Of a stretch of DNA of 64,000 nucleotides, positions 10,236 to 20,930 are shown one piece after another (within the stretch, counting starts at the first letter, position 1; the number at the start of each line of letters is the position of its first letter). The notes beneath the pieces are model-generated. The model was not told the DNA's origin. It searched no databases and worked only from the letters and a program-made list of their open reading frames with translations. This DNA is from Hyalella azteca (lineage: Eukaryota; Arthropoda; Malacostraca; Amphipoda; Hyalellidae). The stretch is from assembly GCF_000764305.2 (NCBI RefSeq), contig NW_025939632.1, positions 124,001 through 188,000 on the forward strand, in the 5' to 3' direction. The translations under genes were made by a program, and so were the position numbers.

Positions 10236-13200
10236 GTGAGTATTGCAGAAAATACAGGCGTAGTAGTATCGGCAGTTACAGGCTTATTTATTTACTTGAA
10301 TTGAAATTTCTATTACTTCATTTACTTCTACTTCATTTATTGAAATTTCTATTAGTTCTCTGATTTTATCCTGCTAAATTATTAGGTTGCCAGTGCACAA
10401 AGATGATACGACAAGAGAATAAACTTTCATTGTTCTCAGCATAATTTTTTCAATCAATAATTCTCAGAATTCGTCTTCACTATACATTATGAGTTTTTGA
10501 CACTAGGTTAAATAACTGCCTGTATAAATGCATAAGTTATAAATAAATAACTGGTTAAATAAATAACATTATAAGCTCAATGTAGTACTCATAGTATGCA
10601 CTGTACAGCGCTGAGGAAGGCCTTCGACTCCTTCGACACGGAGAAGTCAGGCTGCATCACCGTCGAGACGGTGTCCACCATCCTGCGTATGATGGGGCTC
10701 AAGGTCACTGAGAAGGCCCTTAATGAGATTGTCGAGGAGGTCGACGAGGATGGTGAGTAGCAGAGCATGTATGATGGGTCTGAAGGTCACTGAGAAGGCC
10801 CTTAATGAGATTGTCGAGGAGGTCGACGAGGATGGTGAGTAGCAGAGCATGTATGATGGGCCTGAAGGTCACTGAGAAGGCCCTTAATGAGATTGTCGAG
10901 GAGGTCGACGAGGATGGTGAGTAGCAGAGCATGTATGATGGGTCTCAAGGTCACTGAGAAGGCCCTTAATGAGATTGTCGAGGAGGTCGGCAAAAATGGT
11001 GAGTAGCAGAGCATGTATGATGGGCCTCATTAGGAAATAATTCTGCGCATGAATATATATGAGGTCTTCGAGAAGGCCCTTAATGAGAGTGTCGAGGAGG
11101 TCGGCAATGATGGTGAGTAGGAGAAGTGCTCGGCCTGTGAGTATAGATGGTAAGAATTTGCCCTTATATGTGACCTAATGATTGCGATTGGATCTGTTAA
11201 GTAAAAGCAGTAGTACTTTTTACCATGTGTTCAGAAGTCAAAGAAAGTGCCCTAATTTGTGCAAAGTAGCGATTCGTATTTTCCATTATCGGAAGTCTGC
11301 TGGCGTTCTGGTAACGAAACTTGTCTGCTTGCGTTTTGGTACAAAATTTATCCGAAACTTGTTACGTGAAACACAATTGACTTACGCGAAACACAATTGA
11401 AAAGGCATTTTAACTATCAAATTACTGCAAATACAATAAGTATATCGAAAAATACTTTTAAAGTGCAGCTCTGCACTTCCTTGTTATAAATTTTGTTGAC
11501 TGAAAACCCACCAGGTTCCGGCGAGCTTGAGTTCGAGGAGTTCTGTATCCTGTCAGCCAAGTTCCTGATTGAGGAGGACGAGGAATCCTTGAAGGAGGAG
11601 CTCAAGGAAGCCTTCAGGATATACGACAAAGAGGGTGAGAAACGGGGCAATCCTGCCTACATTCAAAAATTACTCCTTGCATTGCTATTTTCATTTATGT
11701 TCATTTAAATCACAATTGAATTCTTTGATCAATTATACATCCACACATAGCTGTACTCTACTCAATCACGGTCAGGTTCCCAATTTAAATCATATTCTTA
11801 GCTTCACATCATACACACTACAAAATTTCCCATCGAGTATAACTCGTTCAAAGCTCACATCAGCTTATATTCAAACCCTTTCATCGTTAATTTCATTTAT
11901 ATTCATTTAAATCACAATTGAATTCTTTGATCAATTATACATCCACACGATCACATGCACGATAGCTGTACCCTACTCAATCACGGTCAGGTTTCCAATT
12001 TAAATCATATTCTTAGCTTCACATCATACACACTATAAAATTTCCCATCGAGTATAACTCGTTCAAAGCTAACATCAGTTTGTATTTACACATTAAAAAA
12101 TATAACTCAGTACTCACAGCAGTGAGTGACAGAGAGCGCATTTTCCGGTCGAAGAAAACTTGAGGTCACGGACAGACGGACGGACGGACGGACAGACAGA
12201 CGGACATGGCGAGCACATTAGTGCATTTTTTCCATAAATGTGAAAATGCGCTAAAAATAGTCTCAAAGGATTGTTTTTGTTGGGCAGGAAATGGCTACAT
12301 CACCACGCAGGTGCTCAAGGAGATCCTTAAGGAGCTGGACAACAGGCTCTCCGCCGAGGACATCGAGGGCATCGTGGATGAGGTCGATGAGGACGGTTCA
12401 GGAACCCTCGACTTCGATGGTGAGATTTTTCGCATGAATAAATTCTTATAAAAGTTTTCGCCTTTAATTTACTTAGTTTTATTTGATTTCTAAATAGAAA
12501 TACCATCACTGATCGTTGCTTGTACAGTTGTTGCACAGGATGGACGGTTGAAAATGATTGGTTTGTTCCGCTTTCGTGTCGATAAATTTTTCGAACTGGT
12601 GAAATTTCCTTGCTATGTCCAAAAATGCTGCACATTCCAAAAATTTCGTAAAAGAGATGATTTTTTATCCCAAGGGTAGTGAACTGTGGTCAATCTAAAC
12701 GAACCTTGCATGCTCCAAATTAAATAAAAAATAGACCAGCGAATGCTCGCCAAAATCAAAGGCATTAAAGCATAGAAGAAAGACATTAATGCGTAGAATT
12801 TTGTATTTGTTCCATTCGCATTACATAATTGTGCATGGCAGCATCTGTTACATTTGTATATTATTTGTTTGTAGTTCAGTCCAGTTTGTCGCTTAAAATC
12901 TTGATCCGTATCTAAAACGGCAACTATTGTTCTGTTTTGAATCGGTTCAAAGATTTGAATCATTTTCCCCCGCTCGTACTGAGAAAAATCAAGTCTCGTG
13001 CGTGTACGGAGCTCAGCACAAGAGAGCTGACACTTTTTTTCTTTTAAGTCAGTGGAATAAATTGAAATATTTTTGAATATTGAATGATATATCGCGGTGT
13101 TTTTTATCCTGCCGCACTTGTTTTGTTGCCCATTGCTCCCCGATTACAAAATGTGCAAACTATTTTTAATAATTACTTCTACCAAACTGAGCCACTTTGT

Positions 13201-13401
13201 TTGGAGAATGTTGTTGTTTTCCTTATTGTATATTCTGATACCTACCCCTTTTTTGGAGCCTTGCCAAATTGTTACAATTTTTGAAGGATATAATCCGAAT
13301 TTTTTTCCGAATCCTTACGATCACGAGCTCCTTTAACTATGGCACACTGAAGACTCGTGCTTTTTTCTCTTCCAGAGTTCATGGAGATGATGACCGGATA
13401 A
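10208..13401 (+). CDS. Troponin C, coding exons 2-6
   Basis: Encodes the calcium-binding subunit of the troponin complex, an EF-hand protein of the thin filament in striated muscle. Exons are 10208-10235, 10609-10752, 11515-11634, 12288-12419 and 13376-13401. All have AG/GT borders, and the phases agree (exon 2 starts in phase 0; every junction between these exons is phase 1), giving 149 residues and a TAA stop. Four EF-hand regions follow in order. The clearest loops are [13 protein letters not shown] (site II), [11 protein letters not shown] (site III) and [13 protein letters not shown] (site IV). Site I ([13 protein letters not shown]) is altered, as is usual in arthropods. The C-terminus is FMEMMTG. 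The initiator ATG is not contiguous; see 5040-5154. A calmodulin is excluded by the troponin C-like central helix [19 protein letters not shown]. Confidence 0.93.
10609..10752 (+). CDS. Troponin C exon 3 (EF-hand I and start of II)
   Basis: 144 nt, acceptor CTGTACAG, donor GTGAGTAG. Encodes [15 protein letters not shown] through [10 protein letters not shown]. Its last 65 bases and the donor are repeated downstream (see 10770-11120). Confidence 0.92.
10770..11120 (+). repeat. 82-bp tandem copies of the troponin C exon 3 end with its splice donor
   Basis: The exon 3 segment from ATGATGGGGCTCAAGG to GATGGTGAGTAGCAGAGC recurs at 10770, 10852 and 10934 with an 82-bp period, then in a decayed form at about 11059-11120. 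Each copy keeps a GTGAGTAG donor but has no acceptor, so they are decoy donors inside intron 3 rather than extra exons. The last two copies have lost the calcium-loop codons (GGCAAAAATGG, GGCAATGATGG). Confidence 0.92.
11515..11634 (+). CDS. Troponin C exon 4 (rest of site II, central helix)
   Basis: 120 nt, acceptor CCCACCAG, donor GTGAGA. Encodes [10 protein letters not shown] and the helix to FRIYDKEG. Confidence 0.93.
11691..12080 (+). repeat. Direct duplication of about 160-200 bp in troponin C intron 4
   Basis: The block starting ATTTAAATCACAATTGAATT and ending AGTATAACTCGTTCAAAGCT occurs at 11703-11855 and again at 11908-12070 with few differences. Non-coding. Confidence 0.85.
12094..12258 (+). 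mobile_element. Helitron/DINE-like element directly upstream of troponin C exon 5
   Basis: Complete copy of the family described at 9362. Its 3' end CGCTAAAAATAG lies only about 30 bp before the exon 5 acceptor, so the element replaces most of the normal branch-point region. The remaining polypyrimidine tract is TTGTTTTTGTTGGGCAG. Confidence 0.75.
12288..12419 (+). CDS. Troponin C exon 5 (EF-hands III and IV)
   Basis: 132 nt, acceptor TTGGGCAG, donor GTGAGA. Encodes [20 protein letters not shown] through [11 protein letters not shown]. Confidence 0.93.
12420..13375 (+). other. Troponin C intron 5, no other gene
   Basis: AT-rich. Open frames on either strand have no splice or domain support. 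Confidence 0.6.
13376..13401 (+). CDS. Troponin C terminal exon
   Basis: Acceptor CTCTTCCAG, then the codons for EFMEMMTG and TAA. Phase 1 junction with exon 5. Extra copies of this exon occur at 15660 and, degenerate, at 47610. Confidence 0.88.
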
Positions 13402-13411
13402 ATTTTTTTGC

Positions 13412-13460
13412 ATGGCCATGCCACTATATGGCCATGCCACTATATGGCCATGCCACCATC
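13412..13460. repeat. 17-bp repeat, three copies
   Basis: Unit ATGGCCATGCCACTAT, just past the troponin C stop codon, in the probable 3'UTR. Confidence 0.85.
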
Positions 13461-14965
13461 ATTCACCTGTCGTCGAAGTCTACTCTGTTGCCACATTTCC
13501 GGTCTTGAAATCGCGCTATTTTTGAAAGACGCCAAGCTTTGTAATTTGGTTATCCTTTCATATTTCAACCCTTATCCATAGCAGTCTCATTAACTTACGC
13601 TACTCATCTTTGTCTACGTCAAAATTAGAACATTTTCCGAAGCTCATAAACTTGCTCTAGTCATCTTACTCTGCGTCAGCTATAGCAAATGTTATTCTTA
13701 CCGGAATCGCATTTAGTTATAATTAATATTATTTTGTGTTGTCTCCATTACGGGCTGAAAACTCATTCCTTTTTGTTATGTTCGACTGCTGAAATATAGC
13801 GAGCATCCTTAGTTACTTCTCAGGATTCGATTATTAAAAAAATTGCCGGGTTAAGTTGATAAATAAATGCTAATTTTGAGTCATTTTTTCACTTTCTAAT
13901 TTGCTATTTTCTTCGCTACTTTTGCGAGAATATCACGTAAATATCGAGCCTATCAAAAAGATATTATCTCTGATGATTAAGAAGAATAAATTATTCAACT
14001 TGGCTGTCCACCGTCGATAAATTAAATGATAATTTGTGTTTTGCTATATTTTCTGCCCTGAGATCCTATGAAATATATATAATTTAGAAAAATACAATAA
14101 AAGGAAAGGAATCTAGAATCTTCACGTGAAACAGGTAACGACATAGTCTAATTAGTGTATAGTATATATAGTGATGTGTGATGTCCGTATGTGTGATGTG
14201 CTTTCTATACTTTTTCTCCATCCTATAATCACATTGTTCCTGTTGCTATTGATGTGTCACCATTTTCATTACAATGTTTTTTCTTCCCGTTTATATTTAC
14301 CGATTGCGATATTGCTGCAGTTAACCCTTTGATTATCAATTATATTTTTTGCTTCTTCTCCAGCTCTTTTTTTTCAGATACTTATAGAAATTTCCGAGTA
14401 TTTCTTCTCCGACTAATTCTATTTCTATTGCTGTATTAATGACGGTGCCTTTGTGATTTCGCTACAGAATATCTTCTTTTCGTAATGCAATCTAAATATA
14501 TCTTCTTGCATCGTTGTTAATTAGGACAAATTAATACATAAACGATTACACATCATATAACTCCTTTCTAAGTAGCCATTTTTTATGTTTTTAAACTTCT
14601 TCGTTTTTCATGATATATTACATTTTCGCTGTCTCAATGAGAGTCATAAAAAATGTCATTAATAAACAAATTAAGAGGGTAGACCTAAGTAGAGGGTCGT
14701 GAAAAGACAGATTTCCGGAGGAGGAATCACAAACAAAGTTCATGTGATAATAAAAAAATTGACTTTGGTGATGTTGAACGAGGAACTTTTAATTTTTCTT
14801 TCATTTTCTATTCTAATTGTCATGCTTTCGAGTCCGAGTTGATGTAATTATGATTTGAGCAGACATATAAAAATTTATTTGCTTATGAGTGAGCAAAGTT
14901 TTACTTGAATAGAAGTTTTCTTAATGTGCTGCTGCTAAATATTTTTGCTGCTCTGCGTGGGCTGC
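13461..14965. other. No gene seen
   Basis: AT-rich sequence between the two candidate terminal exons of troponin C. It probably includes the 3'UTR. No strong polyadenylation context was assigned. Confidence 0.4.
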
Positions 14966-15032
14966 AGATAGAGACGATGCACAGAGTTGACAGTTGTTCT
15001 GTGTGTGCAGAGTTCATGGAGACGATGCACAG

Positions 15033-15070
15033 CTGTCTCTTATACACATCTAGATGTGTATAAGAGACAG
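15033..15070. other. Nextera mate-pair junction adapter (assembly contamination)
   Basis: The 19-bp Tn5 mosaic end CTGTCTCTTATACACATCT is followed at once by its exact reverse complement, giving a perfect 38-bp palindrome. This is the junction adapter left in circularised Nextera mate-pair fragments. It is synthetic and marks a chimeric join. A plus-strand frame through it begins MCIRDS, a familiar adapter-derived peptide, so the 206-codon open frame starting at 15054 is not a gene. Confidence 0.98.
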
Positions 15071-15573
15071 CCGCAGTGTTCAGGGGATCGAGAGACGAGT
15101 TGGCCGCAGTGTTCAGAGGATCGAGAGACGAGTTGACCGCAGTGTTCAGAGGATCGAGAGACGAGTTGGACGCAGTGTTCAGAGGATCGAGAGACGAGTT
15201 GACCGCAGAGTTCAGAGGATCGAGAGACGAGTTGGCCGCAGTGTTCAGGGGATCGAGAGACGAGTTGACCGCAGTGCTCAGAGGAACGAGAGACGAGTTG
15301 GCCGCAGTGTTCAGAGGATCAAGAGACGAGTTGACCGCAGTGTTCAGAGGATCGAGAGACGAGTTGGCCGCAGTGCTCAGAGGATCGAGAGACGAGTTAG
15401 CCGCAGTGTTCAGAGGATCGAGAGACGAGTTGACCGCAGTGTTCAGAGGATCGAGAGACGAGTTGGACGCAGTGTTCAGGGGATCGAGAGACGAGTTGGT
15501 CGCAGTGTTCAGAGGATCGAGAGACGAGTTGACCGCAGTGTTCAGCGGATCGAGAGACGAGTTGGTCGCAGTG
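15071..15573 (-). repeat. 33-bp array matching the ionotropic receptor exon-1 repeat, about 15 copies
   Basis: The unit (CCGCAGTGTTCAGGGG, then ATCGAGAGACGAGTTGG) matches the coding repeat in IR copy A at 25034-25273. On the minus strand it encodes AANSSLDPLNT-like 11-mers. It differs by having VNSS and SNSS variants, so it is not a simple copy of the A array and may come from another allele or a third paralogue. It joins the adapter directly, so its placement here is not to be trusted. Confidence 0.9.
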
Positions 15574-15659
15574 TTAGATGCACAGAGTTGACAGTTGTTC
15601 TGTGTGTGCAGAGTTCATGGAGACGATACACAGAGTTGACAGTTGTTCTGTGTGTGCAG

Positions 15660-15685
15660 AGTTCATGGAGATGATGGGCGGCTAA
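15660..15685 (+). CDS. Possible alternative terminal exon of troponin C
   Basis: Acceptor TGTGTGCAG followed by codons for EFMEMMGG and TAA, in the same phase as the main terminal exon at 13376. It would swap only the last residues (TG to GG). It may be a genuine alternative last exon or a relic of tandem duplication. The chimeric adapter nearby lowers confidence in local order. Confidence 0.45.
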
Positions 15686-16662
15686 GCGACTCCTCTGATG
15701 CTGTCTCCACAACTTTTCAATTCCTGCGTCTTCATAAAAAAATTACACGCATGTCAATGTTTTTGGTAGTTATCAAGTATATTCTCAATTTTATTCTTCA
15801 AAATCAACGACCGTGGTCAACATAACTGAATTCATGCGACAGTTCCTCATCTCCCTTCAATGTCGTGAGTGGTAACGAACAATCTTAGTAAATTTTGCTC
15901 AACTTTAAAAGTTGTATTACAGAGACCATAATGCACCAATAATGATGTAAAATATATTTACTGCAGTCAAGATCTTCAGAAAAGAATCCTACTTAAGCTT
16001 TAAACTTTGTTACCAATGCACCACAATAAAATACTTCACAAAAAAGTTCATTATTTTCTGTCCTGTTGTAATCAAATTTTTAGGTCGTCAAGCAACTATA
16101 AATATGGAAAGTTGGAGTGTTGACGTCCGCAGAGCTCAGGTTGAATTAACATGGACAATATTTCCCCTGTTATGAACAAGCTATTGATTAAGAAGGAATT
16201 TGATCTCCAATTTTAAACTAAATAAGCATCAAGTCCATGGAGCCGAAGAGAATAGGTATATTTTTATTGGCCTGATTAGGAGGGAAGAGGAGGCATGGTT
16301 TTTGCAGATCAAAAAGTTTTACTCTAATTCTTGTACAATTTTCTTTATCACAGTAAAATTCTGATATAGTTCTGATGGAAAATCTGTAGACAACATTAAT
16401 TGCACCAAAATACAAGCATTTAAGGGGATTAACTCTATTGAGGTGCATTCCTTTCAATAAATATAGTAAAATTCTATGTGAAGATTACATAAATTTTGGG
16501 TCCGAAATTCTTCACGAGCTTGTAGGACATGACGGAATGGTACGTAATTCGTTGGCGTGTAATTGAAAGATAAAACAATGAAGGGTTTTTCAATTAACCC
16601 TCCTTTGACAACTGTATTTCCAGCACGGTCATCAAAACCATTTGCCAATTTCATTAGAAAAC
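15686..16662. other. No gene seen
   Basis: The first 120 bp are similar to 47650-47770, the flank of the distant terminal-exon copy. The rest is AT-rich with no supported gene. Confidence 0.4.
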
Positions 16663-16777
16663 TCAAAAAATATAACTCAGTACTCACTGCAGTGAGTGAC
16701 AGAGAGATCATTTTCTCGTCGACGAAAACTTGAGGTCACGGACAGACGGACAGACAGACAGACAGACAGACGGACGG

Positions 16778-16819
<42 letters not shown>

Positions 16820-16880
16820 GGACGGACATTGCGAGCACAATAGTGCAATTTTTTCCATAAATGAGAAAATGCGCTAAAAA
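16663..16880 (+). mobile_element. Helitron/DINE-like element with long GACA/GGAC core
   Basis: Same structure as at 9362 with a perfect ACTCACTGCAGTGAGT palindrome. The tetranucleotide core is expanded to about 90 bp (16738-16828). Confidence 0.8.
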
Positions 16881-18341
16881 GAGTAGCATTCTTCGCACTC
16901 GAAATCTTCTACAAATGATATATGTTCCAATTGAATAAAACTTTTCGATATTGTGTCACTTACGATGAACTACGACAGTGTTTAATCGACAATCGCCAAA
17001 ATGGAGATTATTTATCATGGTTCTCGTCAAAATAAATGTATAATGGTTTCAGTAATATCTTCTTCGACTTTTTATTATTTTCCGATCAGCCACTAATCAG
17101 AGAACAGTTCTCGAAAATTGGTCTTAATCATGTAAGATATATCAATGATCAGCTAGTATGAAAACGACCGTTCTAATGCAGACTGCAGCTAGTTTAGATG
17201 AATAAGCTCATTTGTTTATTTTTATACTTTCTCCAGTCTTTTGTGATGATAAATATTCTGCTTGGCATTTTGTCTGAAATTTTGTGATCGAAAAGAGCTC
17301 TATCACTGAAATATATCGAGTTCCCCATTATATGTCAGTCATTGTAAGGCTCATTAGACAATGACATGTAAATGTACTTTGTCAATTGACATTTACTTGA
17401 TCCAAATGGTTTTTCTTTACAGGCAACTTAAGTTGCAAATTCCTGTAATAAGAGAACTATTGATTAATTTGAAATATCTTGATGATTTATCAATATAAGA
17501 ACCAACATTAATTAAGTGATATTAATCTCGAGATTGTAATCTGAGCGATATCTTTGCCCCGCAACATGTATATAGCCGCCCCACCGAGCGTTGCCATGGT
17601 TGGCAGATGTTTGGTCTCGTATTTTCGTTTATAGCGCCTCAAAGCGTGCTCCAAATCACTCTACTTTTGTCTACTTCTACCTGAATATGGGTGCAACATA
17701 ACTAGATTGTTGCTATTGCTAATAAGAAAATATTGTGTAATTCATGTTGTCAGCAATTTTTCTACATTTAAGGAGCGTTTCAACTGAAGGTGTCATTTCA
17801 ACTCAAGGTATTGTTCAATTCAAGGTATTATTGTTTAACTGAAAAATCTTTTCATCACACTAAACATTACATAAAATAGAATAAAGTTGTTATAATATCA
17901 AATTAAAACAACTATTCGCTCCTTTGTAGGGGAGATGTCACGGCAGAAATCGAAACAAAATTTAAAGCAATTGTCCGGTTAATTAGCTCATAATCATTTC
18001 TTACGCATCACATAGTGTACAAATCTTTTGAATAATTTGCACAATTTTTAAGACCGTTGTAGCGCCAAATAATATGCAATAGAAAAATCCGTGTAAATTC
18101 CAGAAATACGTTGAAACTAATTGCTTTATCTCTAACGGATTAATAATCAATGCATTTACAAGAAGGGCTCATCAATATATGAAGGTAATCTTATCATGAG
18201 TCATTCGTTGACAAATTTCATTCGTATATAAAATAAATATGAAATGAAGAATAATTAAGCAACAGAAATTATTTATAGAATTTAAGTCTTTATGAAAGAA
18301 GTATGGAAATCAGCTTCACGTGAGCCCATGCTTCGTACTAG
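16881..18341. other. No gene seen
   Basis: AT-rich spacer between the troponin C locus and the 3' end of IR copy A. No supported feature. Confidence 0.45.
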
Positions 18342-18435
18342 GGTTCGTCTCTTCCTACATACTGCTGCTAGTGGCTTATGTCTCTTCCTACATGCTGCTG
18401 CTGGGGGCCTTTGTCTCTTCTTACATGCTGCCGCT
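18342..18435 (+). repeat. 33-bp repeat, three copies
   Basis: Unit CTCTTCCTACATGCTGCTGC plus GGTGGCTTATGT-like sequence, just downstream of the stop codon of IR copy A on the other strand. Confidence 0.8.
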
Positions 18436-18441
18436 TGGAAC

Positions 18442-18676
18442 TCAAATTTCCTCTATGGGTTTTTTATTTCGTTGGCGACGATGAGTGCTTCGCATCATGA
18501 TCTCTACAGCAAAGATGACGATGCTCAGTCCGATGCCGAGGAGCAGAAGGACGAAGAGGCTCGACACGTCGATGATGTCGATAACGACGAGGCTGTCGTC
18601 CTCACAAAACATTTCCTTGGCCAGCCACTTCTTGGCGAGCTTGTGCAGCAGGCCGAGCTCACGAAATTTCTGCAGG
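18442..18676 (-). CDS. IR copy A terminal exon (end of S2, M3, tail)
   Basis: Acceptor CCATAG joins in phase to the exon at 19493 and gives SLQKFRELGLLHKLAKKW. Then comes a hydrophobic M3 (SSLFVLLLLGIGLSIVIF), a short basic tail (RSTHRRQRNKK) and TGA. It is homologous to 49240-49543. Confidence 0.88.
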
Positions 18677-19492
18677 CTATGGCATAATATTAGTAAATAT
18701 GGAAGAACAATGGTTAGTAATTCAATTAAGATAACTTGTTCATTAGACGATCATTGTGAGTTTTCTTGTTAATTGATTAAGATTGTTTTATATCGTGATT
18801 CTTGGAGATAATCTCTTGTAGAAAAACATCAAAATAGACAAGTGACGGCTGCATGGCCGGCATAAGTGCAGTGAAATTTTTCGTAAAGTTCATGTCAGTA
18901 TTTATAAAAGTTTTAACACCACTTTATTCTCTACTCTCAGTACACACACTCAAGGGACGTCACGATATATACTGTGGACTGCACTTCAAATAACTGACTG
19001 GTATTACAAACACGTTGAATACATTTAATATTTTCTTCAATCTTAGAGAAGCGCTTGAATTAGGATTCGAGGAAGATTATACAGAGAGTCTAAGCTCTAA
19101 GGAGTACATTTTAATACCAAAATATCATATCAGGTTTACCTACCTTATCCTACTAGATATGTTAAAGAATTATCGAATACTAAAACAAAATGTTTCAGTT
19201 ACGAATGTTAATTCTGGAAATTTCATTCTGCTGAAGCGCTAAACCTCAGTCTTGAACACGGTCTTGTCCCAAAAGATGTTAGGGAATTATATATCGAATG
19301 CCGACACAAAATTTTCACTTACAAAAAGTTAATTCGGGAATTATTTTTCATAATAGTTAAGAACACGGCTATGTCTAAAAAGATGTTAAGGAATTATATA
19401 TGAAATACGAAATAAAATGTTTCAGTTACAAAAAGTTAATTCGGGAATAATTTTCCTTAGGAGTTAAGCTTCAGACTTGATCACAGTGACAC

Positions 19493-19658
19493 CTGAGATC
19501 AAAGGAAGGCTGGAAGGGTGACCGGTGCTGTAGCCCAATAGCGATGCCGACTTGAAGGTAAGTGCCGGGCAGCGCCTTGATCTTGCAGGCCTGTGACGCT
19601 GGCAGCTGCCGCAAGAAGTACTGCGTGGTCACCCCCACGCCGATGAACACATACTGAC
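19493..19658 (-). CDS. IR copy A exon, S2 (166 nt)
   Basis: Encodes GQYVFIGVGVTTQYFLRQLP to SPFQPSFDL, typical of IR lobe 2 before M3. Same length and phases as 50463-50628. Confidence 0.9.
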
Positions 19659-19935
19659 CTGCGATAATAGTGATGAAATAATGTGATCATTATTAAAAAT
19701 AAGCAATTAAACTGTGAAAAAGCCATTAAATTGTCGCTACTGATGTTTCTGCGTTGTCCCAGTGCTGTGTCTGCACTGATTACTTACCAGGTCAATCGGC
19801 AGTAAAAAAATTGGAGAAAAAAAATCGTGCCAATTGCAGCTCATTGTTGTTGCAAATGATCATAGAGAAATAAAAAATCATGTATTTCATATGAGATGCC
19901 GCCTTGTGTACCACAGGCGCGAGGTGCTTCACGAG

Positions 19936-20035
19936 CCCTCAACACTAGCGAGTTACCCTCAACACTGCATGGCGAGTTACCCTCAACACTGGTGAGTTAC
20001 CCTCAACACTAGCGAGTTACCCTCAACACGGAGGT
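19936..20035. repeat. Short repeat CGAGTTACCCTCAACACT, five copies
   Basis: Copies of about 18-25 bp in an intron of IR copy A. Non-coding. Confidence 0.85.
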
Positions 20036-20473
20036 ATCGCATCCAGATTCAGCGAGGGTTAAACTCGCTGGGCTGTTGGTGCTGAGGAATTCTTCTGCGC
20101 TATTTTATGCCCAGACAGACAGGCAGAACCTAGCTCATGGCAGAACTAGGACTAGGACTGCTCGCTCACCCTAATGAGATTTGTAACCTAGAATCGAATT
20201 CAATTCTCGTTCCTGAAGCCACTACGTTATGTGTCTTACTGATATCGATTACAGGAGATAAGACGGTGGAATTGATCAACAAATGTTCATATTGACCATT
20301 GATTTGCAATATCAGTGAGCCCTGAATAATATAAAATATTTGTCACCCTTGAGCGTTTACAAATTTGAACATTTTCTTATGTTTTATTTATATGCCATTG
20401 GCAACATTTCCCCTTCTACGTTCAACTAGCCCAACATTATAAAAATTCGTGAACAGCACAGGAGAATTTTTAC

Positions 20474-20603
20474 CTTGGAGAGCCTTGTGTAGTCCGTCTG
20501 TGTAATTGGCCGCGAGGTTGCTCGAGTCCTTCGCAATATTATTAATCCAAACGTCGTGAAAAATTTGGCAATTGGGGCTGCGAGGTTCAGGAGTGCAGGT
20601 ATT
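20474..20603 (-). CDS. IR copy A exon, S2 (130 nt)
   Basis: Encodes NTCTPEPRSPNCQIFHDVW to YTDGLHKALQ. Acceptor CTCGACAG, donor GTAAAA. The same size and phase as 51569-51698. An open frame continues into the intron but is not coding. Confidence 0.88.
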
Positions 20604-20803
20604 CTGTCGAGTAACCAAATGTTCGTAAGTTGCTGCAGCGGTCGTAACTTCTGCTCTGTTTCTAAGATTTGAAGTTTTATGTTTAAAGTTAGACGGGATT
20701 GACAGTTAAGTGATTAATTATTGAATCATAGAGAATTGAACAGCAAAGTCTCAGAGATGTAATAATATCAACACAATTACATTCGAAGGGTTCAAGTTAT
20801 ATA

Positions 20804-20930
20804 ATAGAATAAAATAGAATAGAAGTGTCGGCGTTGAAGAAATAGGCCCATGGCCTGTTGCGATTCTTGAACTTTTCGTGACTTGATTCACAAGGGATCC
20901 GGCCTTTGGAACCCGATCTTTCAGACATGA
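20804..20930 (-). mobile_element. CR1/Jockey-like LINE 3' fragment inside the IR copy A M1 exon
   Basis: Starts at GAAAGATCGGGTTCCAAAGG on the minus strand and ends in TATTC-like repeats. It is a 5'-truncated 3' end. The IR coding sequence CSMIVMSE runs straight into it with no splice donor, so the insertion breaks the exon. Confidence 0.85.

Larger units (their letters stand above)
14966..15685 (+). repeat. 48-bp minisatellite built on the troponin C terminal exon and its acceptor
   Basis: Units of 48 bp run from AGTTCATGGAGACGAT to GTTCTGTGTGTGCAG, each ending with a possible acceptor followed by the EFME codons. Copies start at about 14966 (partial), 15011, 15612 and 15660. The array is interrupted by 15033-15573, which is an adapter plus an unrelated array. 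Without the interruption the units are open in frame (16 codons each). Confidence 0.85.

Noticed and set aside
15054..15674. 206-codon plus-strand open frame of Arg/Glu-rich repeats
   Set aside because: It begins in the sequencing adapter and reads the antisense of the IR stalk repeat.
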